A stretch of DNA of 64,000 bases from Ructibacterium gallinarum. GTDB lineage: Bacteria; Bacillota; Clostridia; Monoglobales; Monoglobaceae. This document shows, in pieces, positions 36,001-43,900 of this stretch; position 1 is the first letter of the stretch, and each line of letters opens with the position of its first letter. A program made the position numbers and the translations under genes. A model generated the notes under the pieces. It saw only the letters and a program-made list of their open reading frames with translations, was not told where the DNA came from and searched no databases. The DNA lies in the NCBI RefSeq assembly GCF_014982785.1, contig NZ_JADCKB010000014.1, forward strand, positions 19,551 to 83,550. Direction: 5' to 3'.

Positions 36001-39000
36001 ATATCTTGTTGTCTGCCATAAAGGTTACTGTACAAACAGCCAGTTTCCACTGTGCATAAAGCGTTACGTCAGCATTTATCGTATACTCGTCGGAAGGTTG
36101 GTAGCGAGTTCCGCTTCCATCCTGCAAAGTGTTCCAACCGGTGAACACATATCCCTCTCTCTGTGGTATGTTTGCAGATAAGACAAGCGGTACGCCATAC
36201 TGTTTCTGTTGTGAATTAGGCATCTGCGAAACCGGATCCGAGGTGTTTGCGTCATAACTTGCGGTATATGTATTTGCTTCCCATTTTGCATATAAAACAA
36301 ACGCACCTATGACAGGAATATCAAAGTTATACATCTTTGTTGTCTCTTTATCTGTATACCAGCCGCAGAACTTGTATCCATCATTTGTTGGTGGTTCGGG
36401 TTCTGTGAGCAGCTGCCCGTCCTCAACGTTTACGATGGTGTAAATATTTTCACCGTTTACAAAAACGATGTCAAACCGTTCTTTCTCAACAACTGAAATT
36501 GAAATGACAGGCTGAGATTTCACTTGATGGATGGTATAGGTATAGCTGTTTCCGTCCTGCACACCATCAAGCGGCTGTCCGTTCACATATACGTTTGGTG
36601 TGGCGGTTTTATATCCTTCAGCCAGCGTCACAGTAAACTGCACATCCTGGCCGTAGTTAACCGTCTGTGACTGCGGCGTCACTGTGTATCCTGTGCCATC
36701 TGTTAAAATCACTGTGAATCTGACGGGCAAGACGTCATGCACCGTGATATTGCTATTACTTGTAACATTTTTCAGCACATAAGAGTACACATTGCCTTCT
36801 ACCGACGAAAAGCCAAGCGCCATACCGTTTGCGCTTACAATCATACGCTCTGCTGTATAACCTTCGTGGATTGTGATGGTAAACGCTACCTCACCGCCGT
36901 AGCCGACCGTCTTCTGCGCGCCCGGCTCCGATACCGTATACCCCTCGCCTGATTCAGGAAGGATTACCGTAAAGCTCTCGCCATTCCACACAGCGTAGAG
37001 GTCTAATGATTTGTTTTCAGTATATTGATACTCTTTTCCAGCTTCATACTTTACCGCACCGTCTGGAGTTTCCGCCCAGCCTAAGAAACGGTAACCCGTC
37101 CGCATCGGAATTGTCCTGCTCAGTGTAAGCGGTACATTTTCAACCTTGTTCTGCGGCGCAGGCATTCCGTATACCGCATCCTTCGCGTTACCATGGTAGG
37201 TTACCATGTACTCGCCCAGCCTTGTCCAAACGGCATAGATCGTGGTGTTTCCAAATATCTCAATCTCCCCGCCTGAGGCATATGTTTGCCCGCTGCCATC
37301 CGACTGTGTGTTCCAGCATGCAAAGCTATAACCGTCCTTGGATGGCACAGCATCACTAATCTGCATCGTAACGCTGTCAGCACCGCCTGTAAGCTTTTTC
37401 GTCTGGCTTGGCGGTGCGCCGCTGCCGCCGTTTGCATCATAGGAAAGTGTATAGCTGTCGTTTTCGGAAATTACCGCATAAAGATAGACTGTCGCTCCGT
37501 CTGTGCCGGTAAGTCCGGTTGTGATTTCCTGCCCGTCGGTATAGTAAACCGTACTGCTGCCCGGTGCGGTTGACCACCCCGCCAGGTGATAACCTTCAGG
37601 TGTAACAATCCCTAGTTCTTCTCCTGTATACAGGTTAAACGGAACCCCAAACTTGGCACTCTGCTCGCTATTTAGCTGTTCGTCTCCGTTGATATATACG
37701 ATCTTATAGGAAACAGGAATCCAATAGGCGTAAGCCTCAAGCGTCTGACTCTCGTTGTCCCATGGGGCAGAGGCGTATCTGCCGCTGACCTTCATATTCT
37801 CATCGAACAGAATTTCACCGTGTCCGTCCTTTTCCGTATAATAACCGCCGAATGTATATCCGTATCTTTCAGGCATCCGCAGCCCCTGGTCAGACAGCAT
37901 AGAATCATATTTAACCGAAATGGTTGTGCTGCCACCTGCGCCGCCTTCTGCATTTAAAACAATGATTGTCTCAGCCGTTTCCCATACAGCGTAAAGTGTG
38001 ACAGTTTTGTTGTTCTCAGCCGTTAGGTTTTTAACCTGTGTCTTGTCATAGTACATCACTCCGTATTCAGGCACCGTTGTCCATCCGAGGAAACGATAGC
38101 CTTTTCTGATAAATGTATTTTCGGACAGAGTAACAGATGTGTCATATTTTGCACGTATGTCCACCATATCACCGCTGCCGTAATTTGCATCAAAGCTAAT
38201 AGTGTATTCATTCTGTGCCCACACGGCGTAAAGCACGGTATCCGAAGTAATTGTAATCTGATCCCCTGCATGATATTTTGCCTCTTCTGCTGAAGCATTG
38301 TCCGCCCAACCGAGGAAGGTATAGCCTGTTCGCGTCGGCGTTTCGTTTTTAATTATTGCCAGATCGTTTTCGTCATAGCCAAAAATATCAACCGGCGCAT
38401 CTATACCGTCGTTTCCGTTGTAAATCACATTAAAGGCCTCACTGCTTACAATTACGACGTCCGTTTTGGCTATGACGGTGAAGACATAGCTTCCGTTATC
38501 TCCCGGTGTTTCAACACCGTTAATGTAAACCTTAGGGGGCACATCACCGGTCACGGTAAAGCTCGCTGTATCGCCATAATAATAGGTATCACTGAGTCCG
38601 TTTACGGTATAGCCATCTGCCACGTTTTTCGTAATTGGATAGGAAATCTTTTCCCATACAGCATAGAGTACCGTGTCGCTCGCGGGCATAATCATGGGGT
38701 CGCTGGGCTGGACTTCAGCCGCCTGGGCATCCTGTGTTTTTGCCCAACCAAGGAAATAATATCCGACTCTTTCAGGCACAGCCTCGGTTATGGTAACCGT
38801 GCTTGCCGCAGGGGGATACACCTCCGGCACATAATAGCTGAACGCACCGCCGTTTGCATTGTATGACAACTGTGGATTCTTCTGCCACACCGCGTACAGC
38901 GTAACAAGGCTATTGCCCATTGTGAAACTGTCTGACGGCTGATATTCAGGTTCTGCCGCATCGCTCGACGTTGCCCAGCCCAAAAACGTGTAATTTGCAC

Positions 39001-41338
39001 GGACGGGAAGCTGGTCGCTAAGCGCTATGGTTTCGTCTTGGTGAATCACCACCGGAGACGGTGCGCCGCTGCCTCCGTTTGCATCATAAGTAATCTGGAA
39101 CTTGTCCTTTTCGAGCCACGCCGCATACAGATAGACCGTTTCGCCTTCTTTGGTTGCAAGACCTACACTGTAGTCGGTGTCTGCCATATACATTCCCCAG
39201 TTTTGCTCGTCATAGATATTCCAGCCGACAAAGTTATAGTGTTCTCTGGAAATTCCGAGCGCCTCTGCCGATGGAAGACGGAGTTTTCCGTACTCGACAT
39301 CAGCTTGTATGGAAATATATTCGCCCATGCTGTAGAAGTGGATATTATAACGGATCGGTTTCCACTGTGCATACAGCGTAGTGTCCGAAGTCTTATCCCA
39401 CAGGCTTGCGCTCGTGCCGTCATCATTGTAATATTTTTTACCGCCTTCTTCCTGGTCAAAATACCCCAAAAAGGTATAACCCGGTCTGCTCGGTTGTGTA
39501 ATCCCCGGCATAGCTGCATCATAACTTGCGGTTAAAATTGTAGAACCGCTGCCGCCCATGGCGTTTAGCGTGACATTGCACGCAATTGGCTCCCATACAG
39601 CATAAAGAGTTATGTTACCCTTATCGATTAGGTTGGAAATACTCTGCTCGTCTGTATAGACAACTCCACTCTCTGCGGAGGTTGCCCACCCCTTAAATGT
39701 CCAGCCTTCTAATGCATATGTGTTTTTGCGAAGCGTTCCTTCCGTATCGTAAACAAATTGGCTGTCTTCCATAGTCCCTTCTATCTCATGAGTAGCTGAA
39801 GCAGGCTTATTTTTGTTATAGGTTATCGTATAGTTGTTTGCCGACCACTGTGCATACAACGTAGTTACGCTGGGAATATCATATTCTTTTGCACTGCTGC
39901 CGTCTGCGCTGTAGTACTGCGTACCACCCTGCTTTTCAGTAAAGTAGCCTAAAAATGTATAGCCTAATTTCTGAGGCATGGTGGCTGCGGGCATATCCTC
40001 TCCGAACGTTGCGGTAACCGTTGGTGTGCCCGAAGTTGTTGCACCGTTGCCGTCCAAGGTAACCGTATACTGGTTAGGGACAGCAGATGCCGTAATAACA
40101 ATATCACCCTTGATTGCAGTACCAAAAATGGACAAATAGCCGTCGACACTATTGTAACTGTAATCCTGATTTACGACAATCGGTACGCCGCCCATAGTAA
40201 CTGACACCGACTGCGGTAGGGAATATCCGGCATTTACCGAAAGTGTAGTATTGTAATCTGTGCCGTATTTTGCTGTAGTGTCGGTATTGCTTGATGTAAT
40301 ATTGGTCAGATTATTTGTAACCGACATCGTTTTATAATATTGCACCGTACCGACCTCGGGACTTCCCGAGTATGTATAAGCATTGCCGGCATCATCCGTC
40401 ACCGTAAGTCCGGACACATTCTTCAGACTCACCGCACCACTCTTATCATGGTCGGGAAGCGTAAAGGTATATGTAACGGTATCTCCCGACACAGTTGCCT
40501 CCGATGACGTTGCAAAATCCGTTCCATCTATGGTAATGTCGGCGCTTCCGCTTGCAGAAATCTGCACCGCTTCGTTAAATTTTATTTCATAAGCGAGGGT
40601 GTCTCCGGCAATACAGATACCATTTTCCGGACCAGTAATATTCGTCGTGTTTAAGGATGCGCTTGAAAATGCCGGTGCTGTGGTATCGTGGAGGTAGCAT
40701 TGCATTTCACAAATCCACGGTCTGCCGGCTAAATTTCCCCAGTTGGAAAACCAGAGCTGTATGTAGTCTGTACCAGCCGGTAAAACCGTGGTGCCGTCGT
40801 TTACATTTCCAGCATTTAGTTCTAGAACGTAGTTAGAATCATTCGCTCCGGCCTTGCCGTCTTTAAATTGGGTCTTCTTGATTTCTGCAAGCAAACTTCC
40901 GGATGCACTATAACACTCAGCTCGAATGGAAAAAAGGTGGTCGGAGCTCCAGCCTTGCAAATAATTTCTTGAAGAAGCGCTTATGGAAAGCTGTCCTAAA
41001 TTTGCTCTTGTTTTATCTGCTTCAGACAGCTTTATCGTATAATACACGCCTTCGGTATACTTGTCTGTACCAAGATCTTCACCCTCTGCCGCACGGATAC
41101 CTACACCGTAATCATCATGTTTCCAACCGACGGGGTACACGTTTTTGGCAATATTCCCCCATCCCTGCTCTGCCAGAGACTGCCCCTCTATAATGGGAGG
41201 AATCAAATTTTGCGTTTTCTGCCGATTGGTCCACATGCCGTCTGTGTTTGTTTCTGCATAGGCAGGGATAGCAAACATAGACGGCAGCATACACAGGACG
41301 ATCGCCCATGCATAAAATCTTTGTTTTACTCTTCTCAT
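33008..41338 (-). CDS. Giant SLH-anchored InlB B-repeat (Listeria-Bacteroides repeat) surface protein
   Basis: 2776 residues. Signal peptide MRRVKQRFYAWAIVLCMLPS...AYAE; N-terminal beta-rich region and an Ig-like segment (about 215-335); then roughly 19 repeats of 60-75 residues ending in LYAVW/LYAQW/LYAKW-like strings with GYTFLGW cores, the InlB B-repeat fold. At least five copies of a second module (YGG..FTVTV, ANG, YTYTI) are interleaved. Near the C-terminus there is an MBG-like domain (ITPKPITITAASASKVYDK), a Ser/Gly linker, one last repeat and three SLH repeats (FNDVSDDDWFYNEV, FKDVDESAYYGEAVRWA). No catalytic domain is evident. It is likely a long wall-attached stalk or adhesin. ATG 41338 follows AAAGGAT. 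It is monocistronic. Confidence 0.9.
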   Translation of the reverse strand: MRRVKQRFYAWAIVLCMLPSMFAIPAYAETNTDGMWTNRQKTQNLIPPIIEGQSLAEQGWGNIAKNVYPVGWKHDDYGVGIRAAEGEDLGTDKYTEGVYYTIKLSEADKTRANLGQLSISASSRNYLQGWSSDHLFSIRAECYSASGSLLAEIKKTQFKDGKAGANDSNYVLELNAGNVNDGTTVLPAGTDYIQLWFSNWGNLAGRPWICEMQCYLHDTTAPAFSSASLNTTNITGPENGICIAGDTLAYEIKFNEAVQISASGSADITIDGTDFATSSEATVSGDTVTYTFTLPDHDKSGAVSLKNVSGLTVTDDAGNAYTYSGSPEVGTVQYYKTMSVTNNLTNITSSNTDTTAKYGTDYNTTLSVNAGYSLPQSVSVTMGGVPIVVNQDYSYNSVDGYLSIFGTAIKGDIVITASAVPNQYTVTLDGNGATTSGTPTVTATFGEDMPAATMPQKLGYTFLGYFTEKQGGTQYYSADGSSAKEYDIPSVTTLYAQWSANNYTITYNKNKPASATHEIEGTMEDSQFVYDTEGTLRKNTYALEGWTFKGWATSAESGVVYTDEQSISNLIDKGNITLYAVWEPIACNVTLNAMGGSGSTILTASYDAAMPGITQPSRPGYTFLGYFDQEEGGKKYYNDDGTSASLWDKTSDTTLYAQWKPIRYNIHFYSMGEYISIQADVEYGKLRLPSAEALGISREHYNFVGWNIYDEQNWGMYMADTDYSVGLATKEGETVYLYAAWLEKDKFQITYDANGGSGAPSPVVIHQDETIALSDQLPVRANYTFLGWATSSDAAEPEYQPSDSFTMGNSLVTLYAVWQKNPQLSYNANGGAFSYYVPEVYPPAASTVTITEAVPERVGYYFLGWAKTQDAQAAEVQPSDPMIMPASDTVLYAVWEKISYPITKNVADGYTVNGLSDTYYYGDTASFTVTGDVPPKVYINGVETPGDNGSYVFTVIAKTDVVIVSSEAFNVIYNGNDGIDAPVDIFGYDENDLAIIKNETPTRTGYTFLGWADNASAEEAKYHAGDQITITSDTVLYAVWAQNEYTISFDANYGSGDMVDIRAKYDTSVTLSENTFIRKGYRFLGWTTVPEYGVMYYDKTQVKNLTAENNKTVTLYAVWETAETIIVLNAEGGAGGSTTISVKYDSMLSDQGLRMPERYGYTFGGYYTEKDGHGEILFDENMKVSGRYASAPWDNESQTLEAYAYWIPVSYKIVYINGDEQLNSEQSAKFGVPFNLYTGEELGIVTPEGYHLAGWSTAPGSSTVYYTDGQEITTGLTGTDGATVYLYAVISENDSYTLSYDANGGSGAPPSQTKKLTGGADSVTMQISDAVPSKDGYSFACWNTQSDGSGQTYASGGEIEIFGNTTIYAVWTRLGEYMVTYHGNAKDAVYGMPAPQNKVENVPLTLSRTIPMRTGYRFLGWAETPDGAVKYEAGKEYQYTENKSLDLYAVWNGESFTVILPESGEGYTVSEPGAQKTVGYGGEVAFTITIHEGYTAERMIVSANGMALGFSSVEGNVYSYVLKNVTSNSNITVHDVLPVRFTVILTDGTGYTVTPQSQTVNYGQDVQFTVTLAEGYKTATPNVYVNGQPLDGVQDGNSYTYTIHQVKSQPVISISVVEKERFDIVFVNGENIYTIVNVEDGQLLTEPEPPTNDGYKFCGWYTDKETTKMYNFDIPVIGAFVLYAKWEANTYTASYDANTSDPVSQMPNSQQKQYGVPLVLSANIPQREGYVFTGWNTLQDGSGTRYQPSDEYTINADVTLYAQWKLAVCTVTFMADNKIYRVVQANYNSLLDEITPPYKDGCVFDGWYNSDKRWNFAQDRVTGNLTLNAVFLGENFTVTPPVFSEGFTFTSESSETVPFGGNYAFTVSVAEHYSAENIHVTANGIVLTPTIAGRDYHYTIKNITSDCMIFVEGVEKEIYTVEYLVDGELYRSTEAMYGAKLQRPVTPSKEGHVFAGWFNGDTEWDFENHTVLGNLTLDAKFDMSSYTITLPSNTAEYTITAADDTEVMYGGSFTFTVTVSEGFDAAAMVVLANGIQLTTDSNEGNAYTYTISQIGEPQTITIRGIGQDVYSITYKAGTFDYVGGLPDGAIKQHGIPAVISDAVPVRNGYIFLGWSSVENADVPEYIASDLYETDADVTLYAVWEAETYQVVYEENGGSEIPDTQYTYGQGLVLPGKAEILREGFEFVGWYDNERLEGVAVTEITDMDIGDKTFYARWKAAAITPQGYEGVYDGESHAVTFDLAEPLQVERYQWYFKAEGSDIFVPVNGEAYNIYSVQNVTDSGIYYCTLEFLQNGYVARVNTNECKVKITPKPITITAASASKVYDKAPLVSVEYTQEGLVNDTQKIDVTMTADSTITNTGSCENKIETVMIKNADGTDITGNYEITKAVGTLTVTPAILKVEGKNITVYKNNEISIHSLYTLSGMLGEESLSANAQIESIKDAKGNVIESLDEVSKSTGTYTVNLSYNNFSGDGSENYSGSGTVTTTVTVKSSGGGSSGGGGGGSSVTTSYTVTFDTQGGSKIDSIKVNKNSTVVKPEDPTKEGYTFEGWFTDKECATAYDFDTKVTKNITLYAKWTEEKGEPTDPTDPAEPDEWENPFNDVSDDDWFYNEVKDSVKNGWFSGTTETTFSPNEPITRGMLVTVLWRIENKPVVNYLMTFKDVDESAYYGEAVRWAASAQIVKGYSETEFAPDKLISREEMAAIINRYANYKKMIGTQGDLSNFTDESLVADWAYGNMEWAVGTGLISGTDENKLNPQGNTTRAETAAILQRLLEK

Positions 41339-41413
41339 TAAGCCATATCCTTTCTGTAAAAATTCTTTTTTTCGTGTAAATTTTCATTCATTTTCATTTC
41401 GAAGATAAAGCGC

Positions 41414-41459
41414 AAAAAGGCGAACTCCATCCGTTTTAAAACGGGCGGAATACGCCTTT
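41414..41459 (-). promoter_or_regulatory. Terminator-like hairpin inside the leader of the giant gene
   Basis: Minus strand: outer stem AAAGGCG/CGCCTTT (41453-41459 with 41416-41422), inner pairing including CCGTTTTAAAACGG, followed by a T run. It lies between the promoters and the start codon, so it could attenuate transcription. It matches no riboswitch consensus I know. Confidence 0.55.
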
Positions 41460-41522
41460 GAAAATATAAAAATCATCCTCTTGACAGAGAAAATTTGCAA
41501 ATTTATTTTGTATATATGTGAG

Positions 41523-41551
41523 ATTATCGCACAGCTTCATACATATGTCAA
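41523..41551 (-). promoter_or_regulatory. Proximal promoter of the giant gene (TTGACA-N17-GATAAT)
   Basis: Minus strand -35 TTGACA (41546-41551), -10 GATAAT (41523-41528). Confidence 0.75.
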
Positions 41552-41583
41552 CCCCCTTTTTGTAACCATAAAAATCCATTTAT

Positions 41584-41612
41584 ATTATACTATAAAAACC
41601 CACATGTGTCAA
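41584..41612 (-). promoter_or_regulatory. Distal promoter of the giant gene (TTGACA-N17-TATAAT)
   Basis: Perfect consensus on the minus strand: TTGACA 41607-41612, TATAAT 41584-41589. Its -35 is overlapped by an inverted repeat, GTGTCA-N8-TGACAC (41606-41625), a possible operator. Confidence 0.8.
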
Positions 41613-41843
41613 TGTTTTGTGACACTCTGACAGCTTTTTCTCAAGATATTTGTGCGAAGTGACTCGCCATAATTTTTAGGGTTTTAGATTTTATATAATA
41701 CTTTCTAAAAAAATAATTTGAAAGAAAACAAAAGTGTTCATTTTAATAATTTCATTTTATTTGGAGCTATACTATAAAAGCAGACACGGATATGCATGAT
41801 CTGTTATAATTAATTATACGCCAAAAAGGAGCCTTCTTATGGC

Positions 41844-42040
41844 ATGTCTCCCCCCAATGTCGATGTGGAACTGTTTATTACCGTCTTTCAAAAAGCTTAC
41901 GAAAACAAAACGTCCCCTATGGGCTGTTCCATTCAGATTGGGGAACAAAGTACACGTCCTTTATCTTTCCGGCTGCTTCTGGATTCTTTAAATATAGTGG
42001 CTTCATATATTGCTCTTTGGCAATGATATACCTAAACTGA
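41844..42040 (+). pseudogene. Decayed IS3-family transposase fragment
   Basis: One frame reads ELFITVFQKAYENKTSPMG; the next frame reads LFHSDWGTKYTSF, then the first frame resumes with FRLLLDSLNIVASYI. This is the DDE integrase region of an IS3/IS150-like transposase (the LFHSDxGxxYTS motif around the second Asp), broken by frameshifts and lacking both ends. It differs from the intact transposase next to it, so it is an older insertion. Confidence 0.7.
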
Positions 42041-42245
42041 TTTTGAATTACTGATTTGTCCATAGCAAAATTCTTCTTTCTCTTTGATAATAGGATTATA
42101 TAACAAATCAGCAAAAATTCTACTACACTAAACTTCTATCATATCTGCATGGCTGAGATACATGTCGGGCTCTGTTAATATTATTACACGGCATCTTTAT
42201 GTTCTTAAATTGGCATGATCTTATGCTGGTTATTTTAACTCAAAT

Positions 42246-42274
42246 TTGATTTATCATCAAATTCAGGATACAAT
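42246..42274 (+). promoter_or_regulatory. Transposase promoter (TTGATT-N17-TACAAT)
   Basis: -35 TTGATT 42246-42251, -10 TACAAT 42269-42274, about 33 bases before the ATG. Confidence 0.6.
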
Positions 42275-42306
42275 AGAAACCATTTTCATTTTAGGAGGTT
42301 TCTATC

Positions 42307-43485
42307 ATGAAACAAAAGTACACACAAAAGCAAAAATATGATGTTATTAAACGATATCTTGCAAGTGAGCAAGTTCTGTCTATTCACAAGCGAACAGGCA
42401 TTCCTCGGTCAACAATTTATTCTTGGATAAGCGATTATAATTACAAACATCAGGTTAAAGATCATGCTATTAACTTAAAAGACTACAACGACCTTAAACG
42501 CAAATATGAGCGCAGTCAAATTATAATTAAAATCCTGCAATCTGCTTCTTGCTTAGCTACTGACTCGATAGACAACAAGTATTACGCCATTGAAGATATG
42601 TTATTAGAAGGATACAATGTCAATGTTCTTTGTGAAGCATTACGTCTTCCAAAGGGTACATATTACAACCGTAAACTTCGTGGTAAGAACGGTAACACAC
42701 AAGCCAAGCAACGGAGAGATGAACTTAAGCCTGTCATAGAAGCAATTTATCAAGAAAGTAACCAGATTTATGGTCCATGTAAGATTGCTGCAGTTATGTA
42801 TGACAGAGGTTATCACATTTCCCCAAACACTATTGCACGAATAATGCACGAAAATGGTTGGTTTAGTATTCGTGGTGGTGCAAAAGCACTATATGAAATG
42901 AATCAAAAACGCAAGGAAAATATCTTAAACCAACAATTCACAACCACTCGTCCAAACGAGGTCTGGGTTAGTGATGTAACCTACTACACATACAATCAGA
43001 TGAGATATTTCATTTGTGCTATCATTGACCTATATGCTCGCAAGGTAGTTGCATGGAAAATTTCAAAAAAGAACAGCACTCAGCTTATAAGAAAAACCTT
43101 TATGGATGCGTATAGTTCACGAGAAATAACCGATAATCTTCTATTTCACTCCGACCAAGGAGGCAACTATGTATCGAAAACATTTATGAAACAATTGCAA
43201 GAATTAAATGTTCAGCAATCATTTTCAAGAGCAAGTACTCCATATGATAACTCTGTATGTGAATCTTTTTTCAGTAGTTTCAAGCAAGAAGAATTATACC
43301 GTCACGAATATAAAACTGTCGAGGAAATGAAACGCAGCATTAACAATTATATGATTTTCTACAATGAGAAAAGACCACACTCAATTATTCGATACCAGAC
43401 ACCCAATAAATTCGAAGCAAAATATTACGTTAAATTAAGACTTTTACAGGATGTAAATCTGGACGACAATAGTTCAAATCTATGA
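42307..43485 (+). CDS. IS3-family transposase, single-frame form
   Basis: 392 residues. The N-terminal helix-turn-helix (YTQKQKYDVIKRYLASEQ, SIHKRTGIPRSTIYSWI) and a short coiled coil, usually OrfA, are fused in frame to the OrfB-like part: an HTH_21-like region (GYNVNVLCEALRLPKGTYYNR) and the DDE core with WVSDVTYYTYNQ (first Asp), LLFHSDQGGNYVS (second Asp) and NSVCESFFSSFKQEE (Glu), then NEKRPHSIIRYQTPNKFE. All catalytic residues are intact, so it could be active. Usually IS3 elements need a frameshift between two ORFs; here none is needed. I could not identify the inverted ends, so element limits are open. Confidence 0.93.
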   Translation: MKQKYTQKQKYDVIKRYLASEQVLSIHKRTGIPRSTIYSWISDYNYKHQVKDHAINLKDYNDLKRKYERSQIIIKILQSASCLATDSIDNKYYAIEDMLLEGYNVNVLCEALRLPKGTYYNRKLRGKNGNTQAKQRRDELKPVIEAIYQESNQIYGPCKIAAVMYDRGYHISPNTIARIMHENGWFSIRGGAKALYEMNQKRKENILNQQFTTTRPNEVWVSDVTYYTYNQMRYFICAIIDLYARKVVAWKISKKNSTQLIRKTFMDAYSSREITDNLLFHSDQGGNYVSKTFMKQLQELNVQQSFSRASTPYDNSVCESFFSSFKQEELYRHEYKTVEEMKRSINNYMIFYNEKRPHSIIRYQTPNKFEAKYYVKLRLLQDVNLDDNSSNL

Positions 43486-43491
43486 TTTTTT

Positions 43492-43520
43492 CTGTTTTGA
43501 TTTCAAAATCAGCCTTTTTT
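43492..43520 (+). terminator. Terminator after the transposase
   Basis: Stem CTGTTTTGA/TCAAAATCAG (43492-43500 with 43503-43512; one T-T mismatch) followed by six T. Confidence 0.65.
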
Positions 43521-43644
43521 GAAAAAAGTGTACAGTATAAATTTTGTATGTTAAAATGCCCAAAACCTTCACAGATAAGGATTTGGGCATAAGAAAACAC
43601 CTAATATTAAACACTTATGGTTCAAATATCAGGTGTTATTCATC

Positions 43645-43720
43645 TGGCTCCTCCAGTTGGACTCGAACCAACGACCCTGCGGTTAACAGCCGCATGCTCT
43701 ACCAACTGAGCTATAGAGGA
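43645..43720 (-). tRNA. tRNA-Asn (GTT), CCA encoded
   Basis: Read on the minus strand it folds as a normal cloverleaf of 73 nt plus encoded CCA: 7-bp acceptor stem, D arm GCTC...GAGC, anticodon arm TGCGG/CCGCA with loop CTGTTAA (anticodon GTT), T arm GTTGG TTCGAGT CCAAC, discriminator G. A TATAAT lies about 20 bases upstream. Confidence 0.97.
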
Positions 43721-43835
43721 ATATATTTAAAAATATTATATGCAAAAAAGAGAAAAATATGAAAATCTCTTTCCACATATTTTCAACAACAAATAATATT
43801 ATACCAGATTATTTTAAATTGTCAAGTCTTTTTTT

Positions 43836-43874
43836 CGTCTGTTTGCCCTTTGTTTTTCAAAAGACAAACAGACG
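43836..43874. repeat. Inverted repeat downstream of the GH127 gene
   Basis: Perfect 10-bp arms CGTCTGTTTG/CAAACAGACG with a 19-base loop. There is no T run after the stem in either direction, so it is not a standard terminator. Confidence 0.5.
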
Positions 43875-43900
43875 AAGTTATCCAAGTTTTAACTTATTTA

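Noticed and set aside
41414..41459. Cyclic-di-GMP or other known riboswitch in the giant gene leader
   Set aside because: The stems and conserved bases do not fit the c-di-GMP-I, fluoride or preQ1 patterns I compared; only a terminator-like hairpin is supported.
43836..43874. Terminator for the GH127 gene
   Set aside because: The stem is strong, but on the minus strand it is followed by A residues, not T.
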